Assembly: GCF_003688555.1 (NCBI RefSeq)
Contig: NZ_REFR01000016.1
Span: 124,001 to 188,000, forward strand
DNA length: 64,000 bases
Source of the DNA: Eilatimonas milleporae
Lineage (GTDB): Bacteria; Pseudomonadota; Alphaproteobacteria; Sphingomonadales; Kordiimonadaceae
Direction of reading: 5' to 3'
This document shows, in pieces, positions 19,501 through 25,448 of the stretch (positions are counted from its first letter, which is position 1; every line of letters starts with the position of its first letter). A program made the translations under genes and the position numbers. The notes under the pieces are model-generated. The model ran no database searches, had not been told where the DNA came from, and was given only the letters and a program-made list of their open reading frames with translations.

Positions 19501-19971
19501 ATCAACGGCCCCAAGGATGACTTCATAATAAAGTTTGCAGTTTTTGCGGGAGCGTTCATTCAGGGTCCAAGGCAGGGCTGGCCCCAGTTTTGCTATGCGG
19601 CTTTTATCCCCGGAAGTCAGGTCATCAATGCGTTTATAGCTTTGTGGAGACAATGCTTCCGCTGCAATCCAGTTTGCCAGCCGGGCAATGATCGGGTCGC
19701 TTAAGTCGAGGCTGGACTTGGAGTAGTAATGGCTCAAGTCCAAAGGCTTGAGAGTATCTGTGGTAGTGCCGGAAGGCTGCGGTTGAGTTGCTGTGGCTTT
19801 CTTGGGTGCATCACCAATTTGTTTATCAAGTACTTGAGCGAGTTTCCGGGCGCGAAGGGTCTTTCGATGGGACAGCTCTTCAGCTATTTTCTGTAGGTCG
19901 TCGGGGTCGCTGAGTTCGTGAGCCAGTTTCTCTAGCTCTGAAATGCTTGTCTGAAAATAAGGTCTGGTCAC
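16576..19971 (-). CDS. Superfamily 1 DNA2/NAM7-like helicase
   Basis: The 1131-aa protein (GTG start at 19971) has a complete SF1 motor: motif I GPPGTGKT (392-399), Ia VASSNNSAVEN (458-468), II MIDEAGQA (841-848), III VVVGDPIQIVP (864-874), IV VHRRCENPMF (933-942), V GTVHTVQGREADTVVF (1051-1066) and VI NVAVSRAKKNLYVVG (1090-1104). This is the AAA_11/AAA_12 layout of Upf1/Dna2-like helicases. Residues 1-55 form a charged helix (SELEKLAHEL…RARKLAQVL), 75-340 an unassigned domain, and about 585-720 a long coiled coil inserted between motifs Ia and II. No nuclease domain is evident. It is first in the operon, 15 nt before the STAND gene. AT-rich composition differs from the chromosome. Likely a defence helicase; function inferred from context. 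Confidence 0.85.
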   Translation of the reverse strand: MTRPYFQTSISELEKLAHELSDPDDLQKIAEELSHRKTLRARKLAQVLDKQIGDAPKKATATQPQPSGTTTDTLKPLDLSHYYSKSSLDLSDPIIARLANWIAAEALSPQSYKRIDDLTSGDKSRIAKLGPALPWTLNERSRKNCKLYYEVILGAVDLNMATGELVKTFGQDEEKDFNAQSYAVIASVLVDKTGCPVEEDAVSISSFAWALPLSLNKEFEKLSTWPQIETLLKGHLEKFLCRMDHEGNPIPLTHDIISKAHSYFIEQFSLPLRMVSAPEFAVRIYHSFKAQTLPEGSLLNSFFIEDLADTIEKYRKGETGEALERYLGVKPPAETYDLLNDPSALEAAVAPQKIPPSRWPVGEKRALVLLQQAAVNITKQELPDTGIVSVNGPPGTGKTTLLRDIIAHAITDRATAMCKFRDPENAFTASGEKTRSGGKGFWHIYELDKHIKGHEILVASSNNSAVENISHELPDQRAISSDQAQYFKTVSDAIFRSLKENREGDDVEPPIQSWGLVAAALGNMKNRSKFQQVFWWDDDAAIRLYLKAAKGDNVVTEIKDDDTGKVIERKTPAIVMNETPPVSPAVAKQQWLQARKQFIDLKNEIEYDLEEIEQVRQLCLQMLKERTFLLRLKDQTASVGDQLSRIMPPEHLFVDLWLDVERDFQQNLTALMSNKRARPSWFQRLPFFAKGKLWQSLKKSYSAYMHQANRLRALQKKIDEKRHLCGDGMMDLGFFQKTHEAKQIVAPWLPEHLQKKREDLFVAALDVHKAFIDASAQKMLHNLSVLMNTFSAGGFADPKKQALMNELWSTLFLAVPVVSTAFASVRRMLGNLPIESLGWVMIDEAGQAVPQAAVGAILRAKRAVVVGDPIQIVPVVTLPERLVIEISRHFGVDPDIWAGPKASAQTLADQASKYQSSFSSDTGDRHVGIPLLVHRRCENPMFTISNDVAYNNKMVTQVKPSDGGAIRAALGPSGWFSVDGDASSKWCPEEGEKVVELFQKLNACSIKRPDIFIVTPFRIVAQEIRRRLRQERSLFEAMQMDVDQFTKKCVGTVHTVQGREADTVVFLLGAPKASQNGARRWAGSPENLLNVAVSRAKKNLYVVGSQGAWSGAGSFATMAKYIASTNSHSRW

Positions 19972-20060
19972 GACTCACTCGTTGGTAACATCAAAAATAA
20001 ATACCTATAATATTGATATTAAAACTATGAATTGTCCTTCTCTGCAAGGAAAGTCTTAGG

Positions 20061-20212
20061 GCGCTGCCCTCAGCGCACTTCATAAAAAATAGGCGGTCTC
20101 CCGAGGCTCGGCACTCTCTTGCTGAGGCCATGGAGCCTTGCGCCCGCCGCCGATTTTTCCTTCCGTTTGCACACCCGTTCTCGGCGAAGGCCAAGGGTTG
20201 CATGTGCAACCC
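20061..20212 (+). promoter_or_regulatory. Structured leader between helicase operon and ardA
   Basis: The 266-bp divergent gap contains GCGCTG-CCCT-CAGCGC (20061-20076) and GGGTTGC-ATGT-GCAACCC (20195-20212). The second ends 25 nt before the ardA start codon and could control its translation or act as an operator. No promoter was pinned down for either direction. Confidence 0.35.
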
Positions 20213-20237
20213 CTCAACCATTCGGGAGGACAAGAAA

Positions 20238-20744
20238 ATGACGACCTTTTACGCTCAACCCTACAGCCTGTGTGCAAGCGGCTTTTACTTTGAATGCGCG
20301 GATACCTATGAAGCCAAGATCGGCAAGGTTCGGGATGATTACGGCCAGCCTGTCGAGGAATTTGAAATCCAGTTCATCGACGGTGAAACCATCGACGCGC
20401 AGCTCTTCAAGGCACTGTGTGTGCATCAGAGCAATGTCAACACCTTCATAGAAAAACTGGAAGAATGGGACGATAAAGAGAAAGCAATGCTGATCATTGC
20501 CATTGGTGAATGCAGCTATGACTTCGATATAGAGCGGGACGATCCGCAGAATTTTGATGTTGATCTCTATGAGATCGATAGCCTCAAAGACCTAGCTTAC
20601 CAGTTTGTTGATGACGGCTTGTTCGGAGATATTCCGGAGCGCTTCGCTCATTATCTGGATTATGATGCTATCGCCCGCGATTTAGGCATGGACTACGCCG
20701 AGATTTCCATTGATGGGATCAATTACGTATATCGCTGCGGCTAG
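20238..20744 (+). CDS. ardA: ArdA-type antirestriction protein
   Basis: The 168-aa, strongly acidic protein matches ArdA in length and sequence pattern (YNxG-like start MTTFYAQPYSL, then FIDGETID, the segment VNTFIEKLEEWDD near residue 73, IGECSYDFD, LKDLAYQFVDDG, ending YAEISIDGINYVYR). ArdA mimics B-form DNA and blocks type I restriction enzymes when an element enters a new host. The start at 20238 is chosen for the perfect GGGAGGA Shine-Dalgarno 7 nt upstream and because the upstream extension is not conserved. It is divergent from the helicase/STAND operon and precedes parDE. Confidence 0.88.
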   Translation: MTTFYAQPYSLCASGFYFECADTYEAKIGKVRDDYGQPVEEFEIQFIDGETIDAQLFKALCVHQSNVNTFIEKLEEWDDKEKAMLIIAIGECSYDFDIERDDPQNFDVDLYEIDSLKDLAYQFVDDGLFGDIPERFAHYLDYDAIARDLGMDYAEISIDGINYVYRCG

Positions 20745-20752
20745 GGCTAAAA

Positions 20753-20782
20753 TTGACAATCTTTGCTAATTTATGTCATAAT
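20753..20782 (+). promoter_or_regulatory. parDE promoter with overlapping operator-like palindrome
   Basis: TTGACA (20753-20758), an 18-nt spacer and CATAAT (20777-20782) form a good sigma-70 promoter 26 nt before the parD start. The 11-bp palindrome TTATG-T-CATAA (20771-20781) covers the -10 box, the expected position for autorepression by a ParD-type antitoxin. Confidence 0.6.
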
Positions 20783-20808
20783 GACCTATGAACGATGGAG
20801 GTAAAGAC

Positions 20809-21051
20809 ATGGCAACAATGAACGTTTCTCTGCCCGATGAAATGAAAAACTGGGTTGAAAGCCAAACCCGCACTGGCCGCTACAGTAACGCCAGTGACTA
20901 TGTGCGTGACCTCATTCGCGAAGATCAGGAACGCAGGGACAAGATAGCCCATATGCAGGCTCTGGTGTCCGAAGGGTTGGAAAGTGGTATCAGCGAGAAG
21001 TCTATGGATGACATTCTCAAAGAAGCACGTGCACGAACCAAAAAAGTTTGA
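20809..21051 (+). CDS. parD: ParD-like antitoxin
   Basis: The 80-aa protein MATMNVSLPDEMKNWVESQT is a ribbon-helix-helix CopG/ParD antitoxin: the N-terminal strand (MNVSLP) and the helices around GRYSNASDYVRDLIRE bind DNA, while the charged C-terminus wraps the toxin. The start at 20809 is chosen because GGAGG lies 8 nt upstream; an in-frame ATG seven codons earlier precedes that site. The gene is 6 nt from parE and preceded by a promoter with a palindromic operator. Confidence 0.92.
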   Translation: MATMNVSLPDEMKNWVESQTRTGRYSNASDYVRDLIREDQERRDKIAHMQALVSEGLESGISEKSMDDILKEARARTKKV

Positions 21052-21057
21052 GCCTGA

Positions 21058-21351
21058 ATGTCCTATAAACTCACCCGTAAAGCCGAAGATGATATCATAG
21101 ATATCTACCTGCAAGGACATACGCTGTTTGGCGAAAATCAGGCTGAGCGCTACCATCGCGGAATGGAAGAGGCGTTCAGGTTTTTGTCTGACGAGCCACG
21201 GGCTGCGCGAGAGCGCACCGAAATCAATCCGCCCGTCAGGGTTCACCCTTACGGCTCTCACATCATCATTTACATGATTGACCCGGCTGATGACATTCTG
21301 ATCCTGCGGGTCCGTCATTCGCGGGAAGACTGGCACAACAGCCCGCTCTAA
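21058..21351 (+). CDS. parE: ParE-like toxin
   Basis: The 97-aa protein MSYKLTRKAEDDIIDIYLQG has the RelE/ParE fold pattern: KAEDDI…, FRFLSDEPRAARER, VRVHPYGSHIIIYMID and ILRVRHSREDW at the end. ParE toxins poison gyrase; the RVRHSREDW tail is typical. It pairs with parD and would stabilise the element. Its TAA stop interlocks with the relaxase TAG on the other strand (shared bases 21348-21351), so the two transcripts converge and overlap. Confidence 0.92.
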   Translation: MSYKLTRKAEDDIIDIYLQGHTLFGENQAERYHRGMEEAFRFLSDEPRAARERTEINPPVRVHPYGSHIIIYMIDPADDILILRVRHSREDWHNSPL

Positions 21352-22658
21352 CTTATCGCTCCGGCCCCCCGATCACGAGGCGGTGCGCGGCGGCGGTTGG
21401 CCTGACGGCTACGCTTGAACTCTTCCAGCTTGCTTTGCCGGTTGCCTTGGGCGAGTTCATTGAAACGCGATAGATCGGTTTGAACCTCTCTTTTCTGCTG
21501 TTCCAGTGATTGCCGCTGCTCTGCGGCCCGCTCTTTCAGTATGCGGCGCTGCGCAAGCTGCTGCGTGATCAGCCTGTCTTTTTCGATGCGATCCCGCTTT
21601 TGTGCCTTTGCAGCCTCGAACTCGTTTCGCTGTTGCGTTTGTTTGTGCTGTCCGTTTAGGCGGTCCCAAAGCCCCTTAAAGCCTTTGCGGAACCGGGCTT
21701 GGCGTTCCAGCGCTTCAGTCTGTTCCCGCTGTCTGAGCTTTTGGGCAAGCGCCGTTCTCTCGCTGCGCTGGCGTTCAACAAGACGGTCTTTCTCTGTTTG
21801 CGCCTCTTCCCGGCGCTTTTTGTCCTGTTCGGCCAGTTCATCCCTGAACCGCTGCATGGTGGCGCTCATGCCGTGCCCGATCTGGATTTTGGCTTCATCC
21901 ACGCTTGGCAGGTCTGCGCCATCGCCAAGCCGCTGCCGAACCAGCTTTGTGTTAACGCCGTGCAGTTGACGGGGGATGGAATAGGGTTCGCCAAATATAT
22001 CAACCGCCACGAAGCGGCCTCTATCGCCTCTGGCAAGCTTATAGCCGCGTTCTTCCAGTGCATGTGAGAAAGCGGCTTTACCGTCAGATATGGCCCATGC
22101 GTCCTGTATGGCGGTCTTTATCTCGCGCGGGTCTTTGTGATTGCGTTTGGCCTGTTGCCATTCAGCAAGAGTGAAGTTTTTAGGGTTACGTTCGGAGCGC
22201 TTGGCAAACCCTTCCGGCATGTCCCAACCGCGCTCAATGAATATCTCCCGCGAAAGGCTTTCCAGTTTCCGGTGATCGTGGGACATCTGGACTGCTTTCA
22301 TCTGGTCTATGTCGATCCTGCTCCATACCGCATGCGCATGCCGCCGTCCTTCCTTCTCGTGGAAGACAATGGCGCGGGGTTGTCCGTTCAGGCCCAATCT
22401 CGCTTCGGCCCGGTTTATGACCTCCTCAAACTCCGCTGTGGAGACAGTTTCTTTCGGTGGCGGGTTGAGGGACAGGGAATAGAGGAACTGTTTGCATTTG
22501 GTGCCACGGCTCACCGCATAGGCTTCATTGAAAGCACCCATGATATTGTCTGAGGCAAAGCCGCGTATCTCATGCACGTCCACATGATCGTTTTCTTCCT
22601 TCACCAGATGAAGGGCCAAATCCTTTGCGCCGCCGCGCTGGTTGCCTTGCAGGATCAC
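21348..22658 (-). CDS. MobA/VirD2-like relaxase
   Basis: The 436-aa protein starts MILQGNQRGGAKDLALHLVK, typical of alphaproteobacterial relaxase/mobilization nucleases. The metal-binding motif is HEKEGRRHAHAVWSRID (His100, His107, His109). Residues from about 270 on form a long Arg/Gln/Glu-rich coiled coil with a basic tail. A relaxase nicks at oriT and pilots the single strand to a transfer channel. It follows the MobC-like gene by 3 nt. No coupling protein or transfer genes are near, so transfer would rely on a helper. The C-terminal helicase or primase domain found in larger relaxases is absent. Confidence 0.85.
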   Translation of the reverse strand: MILQGNQRGGAKDLALHLVKEENDHVDVHEIRGFASDNIMGAFNEAYAVSRGTKCKQFLYSLSLNPPPKETVSTAEFEEVINRAEARLGLNGQPRAIVFHEKEGRRHAHAVWSRIDIDQMKAVQMSHDHRKLESLSREIFIERGWDMPEGFAKRSERNPKNFTLAEWQQAKRNHKDPREIKTAIQDAWAISDGKAAFSHALEERGYKLARGDRGRFVAVDIFGEPYSIPRQLHGVNTKLVRQRLGDGADLPSVDEAKIQIGHGMSATMQRFRDELAEQDKKRREEAQTEKDRLVERQRSERTALAQKLRQREQTEALERQARFRKGFKGLWDRLNGQHKQTQQRNEFEAAKAQKRDRIEKDRLITQQLAQRRILKERAAEQRQSLEQQKREVQTDLSRFNELAQGNRQSKLEEFKRSRQANRRRAPPRDRGAGAIS

Positions 22659-22661
22659 AGC

Positions 22662-23051
22662 CTACCCCTCCACCTTGAGGCCGAGGGCGGCAATCAGGAT
22701 ACAGCGCATTTCACGCACATCATCACAGGCCGCAATAAGCTTGTCTGTAAGTTCCTTATCGACAGGCAGCGCACCCGACTGTGCGGCCAGTGACAGAGCC
22801 AGAAGGCTACGGAATACCTCCGATTGCCCGAAGGTGCCGAGCAACTTCGCAAGGGCAACATGATCCACTGTAGGGCGGTGGCTGCGCCGAACAGGGCGAT
22901 TCAGCTCGGACCCATCCAGCAGCTTGCCACGGATATAAACACCAAGCGGCAGTGTTCCGGCATCGTGCTCTATCTGCGCCCGTTCTTCATCATACAGGCC
23001 AAGAGAGAAGGGCTTGCGTACGCGGCGGGATTTCCGGGAAGGGCCACTCAT
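22662..23051 (-). CDS. MobC-like relaxosome accessory protein
   Basis: The 129-aa protein has a basic N-terminus (SRKSRRVRKPFSLGLYDEER), a segment GVYIRGKLLDG resembling the ribbon-helix-helix region of MobC proteins, and helical LLGTFGQSEVFRSLLAL. Such proteins bind near oriT and help the relaxase nick. It lies 3 nt before the relaxase gene and its ATG overlaps the stop of a truncated upstream frame (ATGA). oriT would be expected nearby but was not recognised. Confidence 0.75.
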   Translation of the reverse strand: MSGPSRKSRRVRKPFSLGLYDEERAQIEHDAGTLPLGVYIRGKLLDGSELNRPVRRSHRPTVDHVALAKLLGTFGQSEVFRSLLALSLAAQSGALPVDKELTDKLIAACDDVREMRCILIAALGLKVEG

Positions 23052-23170
23052 GGCCGTGGCCCCTCGAATTCATCAAGACCGGATAAATCCGCATGTTTAA
23101 GCTGATGCTCCCAGTCTTGCAGCTCCTCAAAAAGTTGCTCTAACTTTTTCTCGTCCGGGGCACCATTCAA
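23048..23170 (-). pseudogene. Truncated reading frame upstream of the MobC-like gene
   Basis: An open frame of about 40 codons (…APDEKKLEQLFEELQDWEHQ…) ends in a TGA that overlaps the MobC-like ATG, a coupling junction that suggests a real former gene. Upstream it meets a stop and no ATG (only TTG 23170). I read it as the 3' remnant of a longer gene cut at the element's right end. It is too short to assign. Confidence 0.4.
23159..23166 (+). repeat. Candidate right attachment-site copy
   Basis: GGCACCAT matches the tRNA-Thr 3' terminus (10892-10899, including the encoded CCA). It falls where the truncated frame ends, so it could be the crossover core. Eight bases can match by chance, so this is tentative. 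Confidence 0.25.
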
Positions 23171-23372
23171 ATTTCAACGGAATACTGAACAGCGGCGCTG
23201 CGAGAAATCTTCGCCGGCGTTCCCGCCACGCTTTTGATGCTGTGGTCTACATGCCACCAGCGCGAGCTTTATAAAAAGCGGCCACATCAACGATCAGGCC
23301 CGCTCTGCACAATCCTTGAAGCATTCGCCCCGCAACGACGATTCCATTCTGCAAAAATCACCGCCATTTCTG

Positions 23373-23405
23373 TTGCAGTATGCAAGATTATTGCAATATG
23401 CAAGA
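23373..23405 (+). promoter_or_regulatory. Tandem enhancer-like dyads TTGCA-N3-TGCAA
   Basis: Two copies of TTGCArTATGCAAGA begin at 23373 and 23391, 18 bp apart. Each is a perfect TTGCA/TGCAA dyad with a 3-bp centre. They lie about 110-140 bp upstream of the sigma-54 promoter, the usual place for activator (enhancer) sites. As I recall, the pattern equals the TTGCA-W3-TGCAA site reported for Vibrio LuxO, a sigma-54 activator. Confidence 0.6.
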
Positions 23406-23513
23406 ATCAATGTCTTGAAAATCGCAAATTACAAGAGGTGTATTGTCTGAAAATTTTACGCGTATTTCTGGTAAAGTCTTACATATAAAACAATTTTCTA
23501 TTTTCGCGAAAAC

Positions 23514-23529
23514 TGGCACGCCCGTTGCC
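23514..23529 (+). promoter_or_regulatory. Sigma-54 promoter
   Basis: TGGCACG-CCCG-TTGCC fits the -24/-12 consensus at every strongly conserved base, with GG and GC exactly 10 nt apart (GG 23515-23516, GC 23527-23528). It faces the regulator gene and would start transcription near 23540, about 83 nt before the ATG. Confidence 0.8.
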
Positions 23530-23570
23530 ATTCATCAGATGCCGCCAAGGGTCTCAGAGGTCTGGCGAGC

Positions 23571-23589
23571 CGGTTCCAAAAGGGAACCG
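23571..23589 (+). promoter_or_regulatory. Leader hairpin
   Basis: CGGTTCC-AAAAG-GGAACCG forms a perfect 7-bp stem in the predicted 5' untranslated region, 33 nt before the start codon. It may affect translation or stability; no riboswitch class was matched. Confidence 0.35.
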
Positions 23590-23622
23590 TGAGCAACTGA
23601 CGGAAACGCAAAGGGTCGCACC

Positions 23623-25200
23623 ATGACGGACAAACAGATCAAAAACGTCTGCAACCGTAGCACCGAACAGGCTGAACCCAACACAATCTGGCTTGCGGAA
23701 CAGTCGCCTACGCTGAAGGGTGTATATGCCACACATCTCCGGGCAGGTGGCCACTATGTTGTGGAAATTGACGAGCCTGAAACGCTTTGTGACCAGCTTT
23801 GCGAAGAGCAGCCCGACCTTTTGATCCTTGACATGGGACTGCCGGAAGCCTTGGCGTGCAAGGTATTAAGTCATGTGCAGGCTCTTGACATGGATATTCC
23901 CATACTGGCGCTTGCCAATGAGCGCACGGCGCATCTGGCGGCGCGGTCGCTGGAACGCGGTGCGGATGATTATCTGATGAAGCCGTTCGACGAAACCCGT
24001 CTGTTGGCCAGCATCCGCCGTATTCTGGAAACAGTTCAGATGCGGGAACAGCTGCGCGCCCTGCTGAATGTGGGCGGCCGTGAAGGGTTGGGCGATATGG
24101 TCGGGTCCACGCCCGCGATGAGGGCGATTTACCGTGGTATCGATGCGTTGTCCGAAACCACGGCGCCGGTACTGTTGAGCGGTGCGCCCGGTACGGGTAA
24201 GCGGCTTGCCGCCAGGACCATTCATCAGACAGGCCCACGCCGGTCCGGTCCCTTTATCATGGTGGATTGCACATCCCTCACAAGTACACAGTTGGACCAT
24301 GAAATTTTCGGCGATGCACGCGCCGGCCTGATGATGGAGCCGTCTGCCCGCTCGGCGTCCGGGTTGCGTGCCAACCTTTCCGCCACCGGCGCGCTGCGTC
24401 GTGCCCATGGCGGCAGTCTCTATCTGCGCGGCGTGGATGCGTTGGATATCGCCTTGCAGACAAAATTGCTGCGTTTTCTCCAGACCGGCACGGTATCCGC
24501 CGGACGTGCCGATCGTCTGCAAAGCCTGGATGTTCGCTTGATGTGCAGCATGGATGCGGACCCACTCGCCAGTATTTCAAGCGGTCGGTTCCGCGAGGAT
24601 CTTTTCTATCGCTTGAATATCGCCAACCTGTCCTTGCCTGCCCTGGCTGAACGCAAAACCGATATCGCCCGTTTGGCCCGGCACTTCCTTGCCCGTGAGG
24701 CATCCGAAACCCATTCCGGTTTCCGCGATCTGTCCGACGATGCCGTTGCGGCTCTTGAGGCATGGGAGTGGAACGAGAATGTGCGTGAACTTGAGGCGCT
24801 CGTTTCGTGGATCTGTCAGAGCCATCGCGGTGTGACCGTTGAAGCCTACATGCTGCCGTCCGATGGCGACAGGCGTTACCGGCGTGTGGCCGCCAGACGG
24901 ATGGAAAGCGAGCCGTCCTCGGCTTATGGCAAGGAGGAAGAGGTGCCCGGCCTCGTTCTGGGTGAGTTGGCCGAGGCCTCGCTTGCCGACATTGAGCGGA
25001 TGATTATTGAAAATCGCATTGCCGCATACGGCAACAGTATTCCCAAAGCGGCCCACTCGCTGGGCATCAGCCCGTCGACCATCTACCGGAAAAAGGAAGG
25101 CTGGGACGATGGCGCTGTGGTGGCGGATCAGGCGGGCCCTGTGGGGTCAAGGCACTTCGACCTTCCCAAAACCGCCGATGGGGCGGTGCTGGTCGGGTAA
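23623..25200 (+). CDS. Degenerate NtrC-type response regulator, probably not a sigma-54 activator
   Basis: The 525-aa protein has receiver, AAA+ and Fis domains. The receiver (20-140) keeps Asp70 (LLILDMG) and Lys120 (LMKPF), but its acidic pocket reads LAEQ instead of VDDD and the Thr/Ser switch is Ala. The AAA+ domain (150-395) keeps Walker A GAPGTGK (187-193) and WEWNENVRELEALV. The GAFTGA loop is replaced by AGLMMEPSARS, and the Walker B Asp-Glu is replaced (GSLYLRGVDAL). A Fis-type helix-turn-helix is at 456-490 (NSIPKAAHSLGISPSTIYRK). Without GAFTGA and Walker B acids it should not remodel sigma-54 polymerase. Relatives with such losses, such as VpsR or TyrR, act otherwise. Its own gene has a sigma-54 promoter, so another activator must drive it. 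Confidence 0.85.
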   Translation: MTDKQIKNVCNRSTEQAEPNTIWLAEQSPTLKGVYATHLRAGGHYVVEIDEPETLCDQLCEEQPDLLILDMGLPEALACKVLSHVQALDMDIPILALANERTAHLAARSLERGADDYLMKPFDETRLLASIRRILETVQMREQLRALLNVGGREGLGDMVGSTPAMRAIYRGIDALSETTAPVLLSGAPGTGKRLAARTIHQTGPRRSGPFIMVDCTSLTSTQLDHEIFGDARAGLMMEPSARSASGLRANLSATGALRRAHGGSLYLRGVDALDIALQTKLLRFLQTGTVSAGRADRLQSLDVRLMCSMDADPLASISSGRFREDLFYRLNIANLSLPALAERKTDIARLARHFLAREASETHSGFRDLSDDAVAALEAWEWNENVRELEALVSWICQSHRGVTVEAYMLPSDGDRRYRRVAARRMESEPSSAYGKEEEVPGLVLGELAEASLADIERMIIENRIAAYGNSIPKAAHSLGISPSTIYRKKEGWDDGAVVADQAGPVGSRHFDLPKTADGAVLVG

Positions 25201-25341
25201 TCGAGTGAGAATTTAGGACCGGATGATCGTTTTGAGTGGTGTGTGAAAACAGCTGTTCCGAGTGCCATATTCCTGACCGGGCATAAATGACAAATGAAAA
25301 GCCTGGGCAACGGTCAGCAATGTGAATGATCCGGTACGTTA

Positions 25342-25380
25342 CGGCCCGCGGAGTCTCTCCTGTCCGCGGGCCGCTTTTTA
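25342..25380 (+). terminator. Strong Rho-independent terminator
   Basis: An 11-bp perfect GC stem, CGGCCCGCGGA (25342-25352) with TCCGCGGGCCG (25363-25373), has a 10-nt loop and is followed by CTTTTTA. It ends the regulator transcript 140 nt past the stop codon, leaving a long 3' untranslated region in which nothing was recognised. Confidence 0.85.
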
Positions 25381-25448
25381 TTGAAAAACCGAATTTTACA
25401 GAAAGGCGGGGGACTGTCTGCCCGTCGTGTGGCCATTATCGTATTATT

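Larger units (their letters stand above)
10899..23166. mobile_element. Integrated mobilizable element in tRNA-Thr
   Basis: About 12.3 kb lies between the tRNA-Thr 3' end and the sigma-54 regulator region. It holds a recombinase remnant reading into the tRNA, a helicase/STAND operon, ardA, parDE, a relaxase and a MobC-like gene. There are no transfer (type IV secretion) genes, so if mobile it would be mobilized in trans. The operon part is visibly AT-richer than the flanks. The left edge is clear; the right edge is placed by a truncated reading frame and an 8-bp match (GGCACCAT at 10892-10899 and 23159-23166), which is weak evidence. The recombinase lacks its catalytic domain, so the element is probably immobilised. 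Confidence 0.75.
23171..23622. other. Intergenic, upstream region of the sigma-54 regulator
   Basis: No credible gene is seen in these 452 bases. The right part carries tandem dyads (23373-23405), an AT-rich stretch, a sigma-54 promoter (23514-23529) and a leader hairpin (23571-23589), all listed separately. The left 200 bases show nothing identifiable. Confidence 0.6.

Noticed and set aside
23185-23200. CAGCGGC near 23.19 kb as the right attachment repeat
   Set aside because: Only seven bases match the tRNA acceptor stem and it lies outside the point where the truncated frame ends.
23234-23488. 84-aa plus-strand ORF upstream of the regulator
   Set aside because: It runs through the enhancer-like dyads and has no protein-like pattern.
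23530-23622. Possible c-di-GMP (GEMM) or cobalamin riboswitch in the regulator leader, because of ACGCAAAG and GGGAAC strings
   Set aside because: The order and pairing of the conserved blocks do not fit either class, and the ATG follows too closely.
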